Assembly (NCBI RefSeq): GCF_003634705.1
Contig: NZ_RBWU01000001.1
Coordinates: forward strand, 186,001-250,000
Direction: 5' to 3'
DNA length: 64,000 nucleotides
Source of the DNA: Actinomadura pelletieri DSM 43383
Lineage (GTDB): Bacteria; Actinomycetota; Actinomycetes; Streptosporangiales; Streptosporangiaceae
In this document: piece after piece, positions 41,685 through 49,713 of the stretch
How positions within the stretch are numbered: position 1 is the first letter of the stretch
How the letters are laid out: each line of letters starts with the position of its first letter
Translations under genes and position numbers: made by a program
The notes under the pieces: generated by a model
What the model was told of the DNA's origin: nothing
What the model saw: only the letters and a program-made list of their open reading frames with translations
Database searches by the model: none

Positions 41685-42464
41685 ATGAACGACCTGGCGA
41701 CCACACGCACGAAAACAATCCCGGTAGCAAAGCCGTCAAATAGAGCATTGGACGTCGAACAGGAGCGGCCGATGCCGATCGACGGACCCGACACCATACG
41801 TGACGGCGGAGCGCAGGTCTTCCGGCTCCCCACGGACTCCCGCTGCGCATACCAGGCACGCGCGCATCTCACCGAGACCATGCGCGCCCTCGACTTCGAC
41901 CCGGACGTGATCCGGGACGCCAAGCTCGCGGTCTCGGAGCTGGCGACGAACTCCCACATCCACGCGGAGGGCACCACCGAACCGCCCGAACTCTGGATCT
42001 GGGCCCGCACCTGCCCGTCCCCGGAGCTGGTGGTCTCCGTCTTCGACACCCGTTGGGAGACCCTGCCGTCCGCCTGTTCCAGTGACACGCTGGACGAACA
42101 CGGCAAGGGCCTGTCGATCGTCGCCGCCCTGAGCGTCGACACCGGCACCGACATCACCCGTTCCCGGCTGACCAGGGCAAGGGGCAAACGCGTCTGGTTC
42201 ACCATCGCCCTGCCTCTCCCCTGGCCGACCGAGACCCGCGTGATCTCGCCGTCCCAGGCGGCGAGAGGTCTCTACGAGGCCCTGACGCAACGCGGCGTCC
42301 CGGCCACCCGCCAAGGCGACCTGGTCACCGCCGCGCCTCTGAACATCTGGGTGGAACCCAAGACGTTCACCTGGCACACCGGCGGCACCGACACCCACCA
42401 ACCGCTACAAGATCTCCAAGAGACCGCCGAACAGATCACCACCCACCTCGAATCCGTCACCTGA
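41685..42464 (+). CDS. HATPase-domain anti-sigma/regulatory protein
   Basis: A 259-residue soluble protein. A HATPase_c_2 domain of the RsbW/SpoIIAB kind fills about residues 45-180. The N-box is AVSELATNSHIHA, the G1 box VFDTRWETLP and the G2 box DEHGKGLSIVAALS. About 40 residues precede it, and about 75 residues of unknown role follow. Such proteins in actinomycetes bind sigma factors or act as serine kinases on STAS antagonists, and many copies occur per genome. GGAGG stands seven bases before the ATG. No sigma factor is adjacent. Confidence 0.82.
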   Translation: MNDLATTRTKTIPVAKPSNRALDVEQERPMPIDGPDTIRDGGAQVFRLPTDSRCAYQARAHLTETMRALDFDPDVIRDAKLAVSELATNSHIHAEGTTEPPELWIWARTCPSPELVVSVFDTRWETLPSACSSDTLDEHGKGLSIVAALSVDTGTDITRSRLTRARGKRVWFTIALPLPWPTETRVISPSQAARGLYEALTQRGVPATRQGDLVTAAPLNIWVEPKTFTWHTGGTDTHQPLQDLQETAEQITTHLESVT

Positions 42465-42516
42465 CCCGCGCCGTCCCCGGCGCGAGGTGATCGCACCCGC
42501 TTGCAATACTTCGTTG

Positions 42517-42530
42517 GACGATATATCGTC
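42517..42530. promoter_or_regulatory. PadR autoregulatory palindrome GACGATATATCGTC
   Basis: A perfect 14-bp palindrome overlaps the predicted -10 region (TTGCAA at 42501-42506, 17 bp, then TATCGT) of the PadR gene. The ATATAT centre with flanking CG is typical of PadR-type operators. Transcription would start at the ATG at 42537, giving a leaderless mRNA. Confidence 0.65.
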
Positions 42531-42536
42531 TCGCGA

Positions 42537-42881
42537 ATGGTCAAGCGAACCACAGTGATGAGCGAGCCCACGTACTTCGTGCTGGCCGCGCTACTGGACG
42601 GTCCGGTGCACGGCTACGGGATCATCAAGAGGGCGGAGGCGCAGTCGGACGGACGGGTCCGCCTGGCCGTCGGCACCCTCTATGGCGCTCTCGACCGGCT
42701 GGCCCGCGACGGACTCGTCGTCCTGGACGGCGAAGAGACCGTCCAGGGGCGTCCGCGTCGCTACTACCGGCTGACCGAGGACGGACGCTCGGCCGTCACC
42801 CGGGAGGCCCAGCGGTTGCAGCAGGCCGCCCAGGTCGTCATGAGCCGCACCTCCCCTTTGACGGGAGAGGCCGGAGCATGA
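42537..42881 (+). CDS. PadR-family repressor
   Basis: A 114-residue PadR-s1 protein. The winged helix reads EPTYFVLAALLDGPVHGYGIIKRA, then VRLAVGTLYGALDRLARDGL and RPRRYYRLTEDGR; these are family marks. It ends in a dimerising helix. It is translationally coupled (ATGA) to a membrane protein, the common arrangement where PadR represses its partner and itself. The operator is at 42517-42530. An internal ATG at 42558 is a less likely start, as 42537 sits at the predicted transcription start. Confidence 0.92.
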   Translation: MVKRTTVMSEPTYFVLAALLDGPVHGYGIIKRAEAQSDGRVRLAVGTLYGALDRLARDGLVVLDGEETVQGRPRRYYRLTEDGRSAVTREAQRLQQAAQVVMSRTSPLTGEAGA

Positions 42882-43741
42882 GCGGAGCATTCACCGAACG
42901 CTGGTACCGACTGTTCCTGCGGGCGTTCCCACCGGATCACCGTGCCGAGTACGGCGCGGAGATGCTCGACACGTTGCTGAACGACACCCCGCGCCGCTTT
43001 CCCTCGCCACGGGAGACGGCCGGACTCCTCACCTCGGGCTGGGCGGCCAGGGCCCGCGCGACCGCCGGGCCGTGGTGGGCGGACGGCGTACAACTCGGCC
43101 TGTCGATGCTGGCGCTGGCCAATCTGGCGTACGGCATCGCCGACCACGCGCCTTCCGGCTGGCTGGCCGTCTCGGCACTGCTCGCCGTGGCGTTGCTGCG
43201 CGGCTGGACACCGGTGGCCCTGCCGCTCGCCCTGGCCGTGACGTTCTCCACCGGCCGGGCCATGCTCGTGGGCCCCGAGGCGACGGCCTGGTCGGCACAG
43301 TTCCTCGGACCGGCGTACCACAACTGGGTTTCGCTGGCCCCCTACGGCGTACTGGCCATCGGGGCGGTCGCACTCGTGGCGGGTCGCCCCCGGGATCTGC
43401 GCGCGCGGCCATTGTGGTGGCTCGTGATACCCGCCGCCGCCCTGGCGCTCGTCCACCTGTTCGGGATCCGCGAGTACGGCGAGACCTGGCAACTGGTCAG
43501 GGCGGGCACCGAGAGCGCCCTCCTGCTCGCCGGAGTGCTGGCCACCGCGGTCGCACGCACCCCACGCTGGGCCCTGGCCGGGGCCGTCTACGTCCTGCCC
43601 GGCGCGATCACCCCGCTGACCCACCCGCCGTCGAGCACCCAGCTCCTCGGCTACTGGTCGGTCCTCACCGGGCTCACGCTCGCCATGGCCGCGACGGCAT
43701 GGCGCCCCCAGCCCATCCCCACGGCACGCCACCCGCGATAG
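42878..43741 (+). CDS. Membrane protein coupled to PadR, unknown function
   Basis: A 287-residue protein. The first ~65 residues are polar with RLFLRAFPPDHRAEYGAEMLDTLL, a segment often seen in actinobacterial proteins encoded next to PadR regulators. About seven hydrophobic segments follow between residues 70 and 275. ATG 42878 overlaps the PadR stop. It may be a permease-like or stress-related membrane component, but no catalytic motif is visible. The gene is followed by a deletion scar. Confidence 0.75.
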   Translation: MSGAFTERWYRLFLRAFPPDHRAEYGAEMLDTLLNDTPRRFPSPRETAGLLTSGWAARARATAGPWWADGVQLGLSMLALANLAYGIADHAPSGWLAVSALLAVALLRGWTPVALPLALAVTFSTGRAMLVGPEATAWSAQFLGPAYHNWVSLAPYGVLAIGAVALVAGRPRDLRARPLWWLVIPAAALALVHLFGIREYGETWQLVRAGTESALLLAGVLATAVARTPRWALAGAVYVLPGAITPLTHPPSSTQLLGYWSVLTGLTLAMAATAWRPQPIPTARHPR

Positions 43742-43763
43742 CCGAAACGCGGCACGACAGGCG

Positions 43764-43988
43764 TCACCGTCCGGAACCCGCGTGCAGCAGGCGGCGGATG
43801 GCCGACAGGTCTCCCACGACGGTGATGCTGCCGTCGTCACATGCTTTTTCGAGCGCGGACGGGTCGGCCAGCAGGGTGCTGAGAGTCTTGGGCTCCGCGC
43901 GGAGTGAGGCGTCCGCCGCCGTCGTCTCCCCGGCCTGCACCTGAAGCCGCCCGTCCGCCAGTCGCACCGTCCACACCCGCCCTCCGCG
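43764..43988 (-). pseudogene. 3' remnant with SCP2-like domain
   Basis: The minus-strand frame ending at 43764 encodes a SCP2-type C-terminal domain (GGRVWTVRLADGRLQVQAG, then LLADPSALEKACDDGSI and VVGDLSAIRRLL). The domain begins abruptly near 43988 with no start codon, helix-turn-helix or ribosome site. In actinomycetes such domains often end HxlR-type regulators or maleylpyruvate-isomerase-like proteins. Only the last ~75 residues remain. It meets the equally truncated transporter fragment head to head. Confidence 0.6.
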
Positions 43989-44333
43989 TTCCAACCGGTC
44001 GCGCTGCTCGCCTTCGGGCTCTGCTTCTACAGCATCGTGCCCTCGCTTCAGGTCCGGGTGATCGCCCTGGCCGGGCCCGGTGGCCAGCTCGCGCAGTCGT
44101 TGCCGGTCTCCGCGGCCAACATCGGTATCGCCTTCGGGGCGTTCAGCGGTGGTGTCGCGATCGACGAGTACAGCGCGGCCGCTCCCGTGGTCACCGGGCT
44201 GGTCATCGCCGTGGTCACGATCCCGGTCGCCTGGGCGACCGGCTTCCTGAAGCCACCGGTGATCGCCGCGCCCGCCGGTGAGGCGACACCGCCGCAACCG
44301 GCGTTCGCGGCCACGACGCGAGCGACACCATGA
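43989..44333 (+). pseudogene. 3' remnant of an MFS transporter
   Basis: The plus-strand frame from about 43990 reads FQPVALLAFGLCFYSIVPSLQV, then SLPVSAANIGIAFGAFSGG and two more hydrophobic stretches. This is the last third (helices 9-12) of an AraJ/Cmx-like MFS exporter. No start is available: the GTG at 44037 is mid-helix and has no ribosome site. Both this and the SCP2 fragment lack their 5' ends at one point, as expected if a deletion removed the shared promoter region and 5' halves of two divergent genes. Confidence 0.65.
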
Positions 44334-44418
44334 TCAGGTGCGGCTCCCCACAGGGCGGAACCGATCACGCGGGTGGATCGTCGCAGGGTTTCAAGGTCGT
44401 TCAAGGACGAAGGACGCG

Positions 44419-47319
44419 ATGACTCAGTTTCCGCAGTTGCCCGCACCCGCCGATCTCGTCGCCGCCGGGCCCACCGGCGCCAAGAGGATGTTGACCAAGG
44501 CCGCGGAGCCGTTGCCCGCCGCCGACTTGGCGCCGTTCTTCGAGCAGGCCTGCCGGGAACTGGTGCGGGCCGGCGAGACCGAGTTGGCGTTCTGGGCGTT
44601 CGGGCAGGCGCGGAAGGTCGAGAAGAACCATCCCGCGCTGCTCGACCTCGATCGGGTGCAGGACGTCTTCCTCGAACTGGTGCCCGCGGGCGGCGTCGGA
44701 CCGGCGGCGCTGCGCGACTACGCCAAGCTGCTCGCCGCGGAGCTGTCGGGCGAGGAGGCGCACGCCCGGTTCCGCGCGGTGATCTGCGCGGGATTCGACG
44801 CCGGGCTCGTCCCGTATGCCCGAATCTTTCCCGACCTGCGGACGCTGGCTCGTGGCGCGAAGATCAAGAAGCGGGACGAGGAGGCGTTCCTCGCCGAGCG
44901 GCTGCTGCGCGCCGGGCTCGTGCCCATCGCGTCCCACCAGATCTGGGCGGCCGCTCGGGAGCCGCTCGCGGTGGTGGCCGGACGGGACGACGACCTGATG
45001 AAACTGCTGATCGCCGCCGAGCCCGACCGTGCCGGGCACGAGGAGGAGAGCGGCGAGGAGGTCGCCGAGAAGATCCGGCAGATGTGGTTCGAGTGCCTGG
45101 CCGAGAGCGGAGCGGGCGCGCATCTGCCGGCGGCGTGGTTCGGGACCACCGGACGCGGTTGCGCGGCTTCCGTTCTGCTGAGACTCGTCGACCAGGCCGG
45201 GGATCGGTTGTTCCCGGGGGCCGAGGTGGTGGTCGGCGAGGAGACGGATCCGGCGGTTCCGCCGCCCGATTACCGGCACATCATTCCGCAGAGTGAGTTC
45301 AACTCCGACTCGCCCCGCTGGTGGGCATCGGACTTCGACATCGGGCGACTGGCCGCGGACGTGGCGTCCGGGCCGGAAGGACGCGAGCGTTTCGCCGCCC
45401 TGCTGGACGCGTTCGTCCGCGACCTCGGGTACTTCGGCAACGTCGACTACGCGGCCACGGTGAAGGCGCTGTGGGATCTGCCGGAGACCCGGGAGGTGCT
45501 GAGCGAGACCGTGGGCGCCTGGGCGGCTGACGCGGGTCGTTGTGACCTTCCCTTCCTGCACAACGCCTTGCACCAGTTGGTGCGGATCACCGGGCCCGGC
45601 GGTCTTCTTGAGTTGGAGCCGGACGTCCTCGAATCCGTTGAGCCCGCCGATCCCGTGGACGCGCTGCTGGCGGCGCTGCGCGGGGGGATTCCCGCCGAAC
45701 TGGGTGTGCCCGGCGACGGTGTGCCGCACAAGTCCCCGAAAGCCGGCCGGACGATCATCCAGCACCATGGCCATCTCACCATCACGGAACGTTCCTGGCA
45801 CGCCTACGCGTCCGTCAGCGGCGACGACAGCCTGATGGTGCGGCTTCCCCAACTGCCCGAAGGGCTGCTGCCCTGGTACGACGGCACGACCGGCCTCCTG
45901 TCACGGATCAAGGAGGGTCGCTGGCAGACGTTCCGGGTCGAGGGTCGGACGGACGAGACCGTTGCGCTGACCCTGGATCCCGAGACCGCCACCGCGCGAC
46001 CCCAGGCGCCGGGAGCCGCCGAGGTGACGTTCCCGGGCGCCGCCGGGCCGAGCGAGGTCCGGTTGAGCCGGGGCGAGATCACCGTCACCGCGCCCGACGG
46101 GACCCGCACGACCCGGTTGTCGTACTCGCCCGTGATGAGCGGGAAGGGTGGGCTCGTGCCGCCGCCCGGCTGGTGGTCGCGGCGAGCCCCGATGGACCCG
46201 GACGGCTCGGCCGCGCTGCGGCGTCTCGACCGCGAGGGCGCGGCGCGGCTGCTGGAGGCGACGCTGAGCGGACCGGGCGCGGCCACCGGCGCGCTGGCGG
46301 CCGTGCTGCCAGAGGTGACCGATCCGGCTCTTCGGGACGGTGTTCTCGAAGCGGCTGGTATGGCGGTCGAGTGTCTCCTTCTCGGCATCGAGTTGCGCGG
46401 TCGGATCGGACGTCCGCAACCTGCGGGACTGCCCGCGCTGGTCTCACCGGCGGATCCCGACCTTCCCTTCGCGCCCACGATGGCGCGGGCGAGGTGGCTT
46501 GTGCGCCAGCGGCTGCTGGCCCGCGCGCTGGAGTCGGCGACGACCGACGAGCCCACGACCGAACAGCCCTACCTCGTCCGGACGATCTCCCTGCCGCCCG
46601 GCGGGTATGTGGGCGCCGGCATGGGGACCTTGGCGGGCTATGCGCTTCCGGCCGTCCTGCCGTGGACTTCCGAGGAGCAACGCCAAGAGATTCTTGACGT
46701 TCTGCGCCTGTGGGCCAATGCTCCGATCGGTGAGGGCGTGGCGGCCTGCCGAATGCTTTCTTTCACCCCGGCGGGCGGCGACGAGCAGTCCAACGCCGAA
46801 CGACAGATGGTCGACAGGGAAATGGAGGCGCAGGCACCCGGACAGCTCTGGCGCACCCCCGATGGCGCCCTGCTGATCTCGGGTTACCAGCGGCACGACC
46901 GGACCGCGACGGCCATGGAGTACGCGCCCGGTGGAACCTTCCATCCGGTCGAGCTGCCCGGCTGGCGAACGATCAAGGCCTCCGTTCCCTGCTGGGGCAC
47001 CGCCGACCGCGTCGTGCGGCTCCTCCGGTTGCTGGCGGAGCGGGGCCCGGCACCGATCGACGCCGCCGCCACCGTCCGCGACCTGGCCGTACGTACGGGT
47101 CTGGAGTTGGCGGACGCCGTCGCGGTCTGCAAGTTCCCCGCCGACGTCCTCGGCGACGCCGTCCCCACGTCCGGTGCCGCGATCTCCTACCCGATGCGGG
47201 ACGCGCTGCGGGAACGCCTGCTGCCCGACGACCCGGCCGTCATCTGGACCACCGGCCTCGCCGTGGACGCGGCGGCCGACTGGTGGCGCACCCACGGCGA
47301 GGCCCCCGCCGCGTCGTGA
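44419..47319 (+). CDS. Large 966-residue protein, unknown function
   Basis: No family is recognised with confidence. The N-terminal third is helical and Ala/Leu/Glu-rich (residues ~1-270), like helical-repeat scaffolds. Recognisable but unassigned motifs are YRHIIPQSEFNSDSPRWW near 285-300 and HHGHLTITERSWHAYASVSGDDSL near 450-470. A Thr/Val-rich beta region follows (~480-580), then GLVPPPGWWSRRAPMDPDGSAALRRL near 580. The last part (~700-960) is helical again and contains CWGTADRVVRLLRLL and ends AADWWRTHGEAPAAS. There are no transmembrane segments or signal peptide. Codon use is normal, supporting a real gene. The ATG has AAGGACG upstream. Large cytosolic proteins of this kind occur in actinomycetes without known role. 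Confidence 0.7.
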   Translation: MTQFPQLPAPADLVAAGPTGAKRMLTKAAEPLPAADLAPFFEQACRELVRAGETELAFWAFGQARKVEKNHPALLDLDRVQDVFLELVPAGGVGPAALRDYAKLLAAELSGEEAHARFRAVICAGFDAGLVPYARIFPDLRTLARGAKIKKRDEEAFLAERLLRAGLVPIASHQIWAAAREPLAVVAGRDDDLMKLLIAAEPDRAGHEEESGEEVAEKIRQMWFECLAESGAGAHLPAAWFGTTGRGCAASVLLRLVDQAGDRLFPGAEVVVGEETDPAVPPPDYRHIIPQSEFNSDSPRWWASDFDIGRLAADVASGPEGRERFAALLDAFVRDLGYFGNVDYAATVKALWDLPETREVLSETVGAWAADAGRCDLPFLHNALHQLVRITGPGGLLELEPDVLESVEPADPVDALLAALRGGIPAELGVPGDGVPHKSPKAGRTIIQHHGHLTITERSWHAYASVSGDDSLMVRLPQLPEGLLPWYDGTTGLLSRIKEGRWQTFRVEGRTDETVALTLDPETATARPQAPGAAEVTFPGAAGPSEVRLSRGEITVTAPDGTRTTRLSYSPVMSGKGGLVPPPGWWSRRAPMDPDGSAALRRLDREGAARLLEATLSGPGAATGALAAVLPEVTDPALRDGVLEAAGMAVECLLLGIELRGRIGRPQPAGLPALVSPADPDLPFAPTMARARWLVRQRLLARALESATTDEPTTEQPYLVRTISLPPGGYVGAGMGTLAGYALPAVLPWTSEEQRQEILDVLRLWANAPIGEGVAACRMLSFTPAGGDEQSNAERQMVDREMEAQAPGQLWRTPDGALLISGYQRHDRTATAMEYAPGGTFHPVELPGWRTIKASVPCWGTADRVVRLLRLLAERGPAPIDAAATVRDLAVRTGLELADAVAVCKFPADVLGDAVPTSGAAISYPMRDALRERLLPDDPAVIWTTGLAVDAAADWWRTHGEAPAAS

Positions 47320-47388
47320 CACCCGCACGGTGTGGGTGCCGGAATCACCTACTGGACGTGCTCACTTACCGGGCTCGATCTCGGTTGC

Positions 47389-47394
47389 TATACC
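47389..47394 (+). promoter_or_regulatory. Possible -10 element of the hydrogenase operon
   Basis: TATACC lies 6 bp before the GTG at 47401 in a locally AT-richer gap, with only a poor -35 match (TTACCG). If used, the first mRNA base would be about the start codon, explaining why no well-spaced ribosome site exists. No DosR- or CRP-like box is evident in 47320-47400. Confidence 0.3.
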
Positions 47395-47400
47395 GGAGAA

Positions 47401-48756
47401 GTGCCTTCACTGGAGTATGCCCGAGAAGTCGCCGACGCGATTCTTTATGAGGGGTATCTCCTTTATCCCTATCGCCGTTCGTCAGGCAAGAATCGTGTGC
47501 GCTGGCAGTTCGGGGTGGTCGTCCCGCCGGCGTGGGCCCGGGCGCAGGGGCTGACCGACACGGGCGTGGCCGGGTCGATCGAGGCTCCGTGGCAGCAGAC
47601 CGAATGCCTGCTGCAGGCAATTCCGGACGAAACAGTCCTTTGCCAGGTCCGCTTTCTCCAGCTTCAACGGAAAACTGTGGAGGAGCGGCTGGCCGACGGC
47701 TCTTACCGTCCGGTCGACACGTTGTCCTCGGGCACACGGCTGGAGTTCGCGTTCGACGAGGCCCTGCCGCAGGAATTCGACCTGTGGTTCACCTTGCGGG
47801 ACGTCCTGGACGACGCCCGCGAGTTCGACGTCCAGGCCCCGGGCGGCCTGGACACCGGGCAGGTTGCCGACGACGAGGGCCGCCCCCTCGGCCGTGTGCG
47901 GCGCCGGCGACACCCGGTGACGGCCACGGTGACGGTGTCGGCGACCCGGATCGGCGGGGGCGACGACCCACGCGAGGTCTACCGGCTCCGCGTCCGCGTG
48001 GCGAACACGGGCGGGGTGACGCCGCCGGACGCGTCCCGCGACGAGGCCCTGGCCGAATCCCTGATCGCCTGCCATGTGCTCCTGGGCGTGGACGAGGGTT
48101 CGTTCGTGTCCGCCCTGGACCCGCCGGAATGGGCCGGCGCAGAGGTCAAGGAGTGCGCGAACGTCCACACGTTCCCGGTGCTGGCGGGCCCGCCAGGCGA
48201 CGACCACGTGGTCCTCTCCTCCCCGATCCTGCTGTACGACCACCCCCGGGTCGCGCCGGAGAGCCCCGGCGATCTGCACGACGCGACGGAGATCGACGAG
48301 ATCCTCTCGTTGCGCACGCTGACGTTGACCGACGCGGAGAAGCGGGAGGCGCGCGCCACCGATCCGCGTGCCGCCGAGATCCTGGACCGGACGGAGTCGA
48401 TGCCGCCGGAGGTCTTCGCGCGCCTGCACGGGGCCGTCCGGTCGCTGCGGCCCGTGGCGGGCCCCGGCTCGGAGGAGCCGCCCGGAAACGGCGTCGTCAT
48501 GGTCGCGGGCGTGCCCGTCCGCAGGGGAAGCCGGGTGCGGCTGCGGCCCCGCAAGCGCGGCGTCGATCCCCAGGACCGGTTCCTGGACGGCCGAACCGCG
48601 CAGGTCGAGGCGGTGCTCAGCGATGTGGACGACGCCACGCACCTCGCGGTCACGGTTGAGGACGATCCCGCCGCCGACCTCAACCGCTGGTACGGACGCT
48701 TCCGCTACTTCTCCCCCGCCGAGGTGGAGCCCCTGCCCGCGGAGGCCGAGCGATGA
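47401..48756 (+). CDS. Hydrogenase-operon protein of unknown function
   Basis: A 451-residue soluble protein that opens the hydrogenase operon. It begins with AREVADAILYEGYLLYPYRRSSGKNRVRWQFGV (cited in part), then a long beta-rich region (TATVTVSATRIGG) and SSPILLYDHPRVAPES. A C-terminal part has RGSRVRLRPRKRGVDPQDRFLDGR, like an SH3-type barrel. Similar proteins accompany group 1h hydrogenases in actinobacteria, as I recall, but no function is established. The start is uncertain: GTG 47401 fits a leaderless message, while the in-frame GTG 47332 would add residues from the low-GC leader. Its stop overlaps the protease gene as ATGA. Confidence 0.8.
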   Translation: MPSLEYAREVADAILYEGYLLYPYRRSSGKNRVRWQFGVVVPPAWARAQGLTDTGVAGSIEAPWQQTECLLQAIPDETVLCQVRFLQLQRKTVEERLADGSYRPVDTLSSGTRLEFAFDEALPQEFDLWFTLRDVLDDAREFDVQAPGGLDTGQVADDEGRPLGRVRRRRHPVTATVTVSATRIGGGDDPREVYRLRVRVANTGGVTPPDASRDEALAESLIACHVLLGVDEGSFVSALDPPEWAGAEVKECANVHTFPVLAGPPGDDHVVLSSPILLYDHPRVAPESPGDLHDATEIDEILSLRTLTLTDAEKREARATDPRAAEILDRTESMPPEVFARLHGAVRSLRPVAGPGSEEPPGNGVVMVAGVPVRRGSRVRLRPRKRGVDPQDRFLDGRTAQVEAVLSDVDDATHLAVTVEDDPAADLNRWYGRFRYFSPAEVEPLPAEAER

Positions 48757-49313
48757 GCGGGACGGTGGAACGGCGGGTCCTGGTGGCCGGGATCGGGAAC
48801 GTGTTCCTCGGCGACGACGGGTTCGGCGTGGAGGTCGTCCGGCGGATGGACGGCTCCGCCCTCCCGGCGAACGTCGAGGTCGCCGACTACGGCGTCCGCG
48901 GCGTCCATCTGGCGTACGAGCTGCTCGACGGCCGGCATGACGTTCTGATCATGGTGGACGCGGTACCCGTCGAAGGACCATCCGGCACCCTCGCCGTCAT
49001 CGAGGTGAACGCGGCGTCCGTCGACGACACGGAGACCGGCGCCGACCCCGAGGATCCGCTCGGCCCGCCGGCGGTCGACGGGCACGGCATGCATCCCGTG
49101 GCCGTGCTGCGGCTGCTCCGCCGGCTCGGCGGCGACCTGCCCCGCGTGTTCGTGGTGGGCTGCCGTCCCGAGGTCGTCGACGAGCGCATGGACCTGTCGG
49201 AGCCCGTGCGGGCCGCCGTGGACGAGGCCGTCCGCATGGTGACCGACCTCGCGTGCGACGAGGCCGCGAGCGACAAGACCACGAGTACGGATCCGGAGCG
49301 GGCGCATGCATGA
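48753..49313 (+). CDS. Hydrogenase maturation endopeptidase
   Basis: A 186-residue protein of the HyaD/HycI family. GIGNVFLGDDGFGVEVV carries the nickel-sensing Asp, VMVDAV-like strand (IMVDAVPV) the second acidic ligand, and DGHGMHPVAVL the conserved His. These proteases remove the C-terminal peptide of the [NiFe] large subunit after nickel insertion. The large subunit encoded downstream ends with a 22-residue tail after its last ligand, which would be the substrate. The gene overlaps hypA by 8 bp. Confidence 0.93.
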   Translation: MSGTVERRVLVAGIGNVFLGDDGFGVEVVRRMDGSALPANVEVADYGVRGVHLAYELLDGRHDVLIMVDAVPVEGPSGTLAVIEVNAASVDDTETGADPEDPLGPPAVDGHGMHPVAVLRLLRRLGGDLPRVFVVGCRPEVVDERMDLSEPVRAAVDEAVRMVTDLACDEAASDKTTSTDPERAHA

Positions 49314-49710
49314 ACTGGGAATGTGCGAGGCCATCGTCGAGGCGGCCGTGCGGCGGGCGGGAGACCGGAAGGTGCGCGCCATGCGGGTCCGCGTCGGCGG
49401 GCACCCGGTCGACCCGGAGGTGATCGAGCAGGGCGTGCGGATGGCCGCGCTCGGCACCGTGGCCGAGGGCGCGGGCGTCGACCTCGTACTGGAGCCGCTG
49501 CGCGTCCACTGCCGCCGCTGCCGCGCCGAGACGCCGGTCAACAGCGCCGTGGCCCTCGCCGCGTGCCCGGCGTGCGGGGCCGTGGACGTGGCGAGCGCGG
49601 GCCATGAGGACGTCGTCCTGGAATCGATCACCGTGGACGCTCCCGCCGAAGAGGCCGCCGACGGCGTCGCCGACCGGAACGTCCAGCACACCCCGGACAC
49701 GAGGAGGTAG
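49306..49710 (+). CDS. hypA: Nickel metallochaperone HypA
   Basis: A 134-residue protein starting MHELGMCEAIVEAA, with His2 needed for nickel. Two CxxC pairs (HCRRCRAE and ACPACGAV) form the zinc site. It delivers nickel to the large subunit, usually with the GTPase HypB, but no hypB is found anywhere in the window. The C-terminal ~25 residues beyond the zinc domain are acidic and not conserved. It lies between the protease and the small subunit, 3 bp before the latter. Confidence 0.95.
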   Translation: MHELGMCEAIVEAAVRRAGDRKVRAMRVRVGGHPVDPEVIEQGVRMAALGTVAEGAGVDLVLEPLRVHCRRCRAETPVNSAVALAACPACGAVDVASAGHEDVVLESITVDAPAEEAADGVADRNVQHTPDTRR

Positions 49711-49713
49711 GGC

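Noticed and set aside
43764..44297. Single 177-codon minus-strand gene covering the SCP2 region
   Set aside because: Only the last ~75 codons look like protein. The upstream part is antisense to the MFS remnant, so it is a fusion across a deletion junction.
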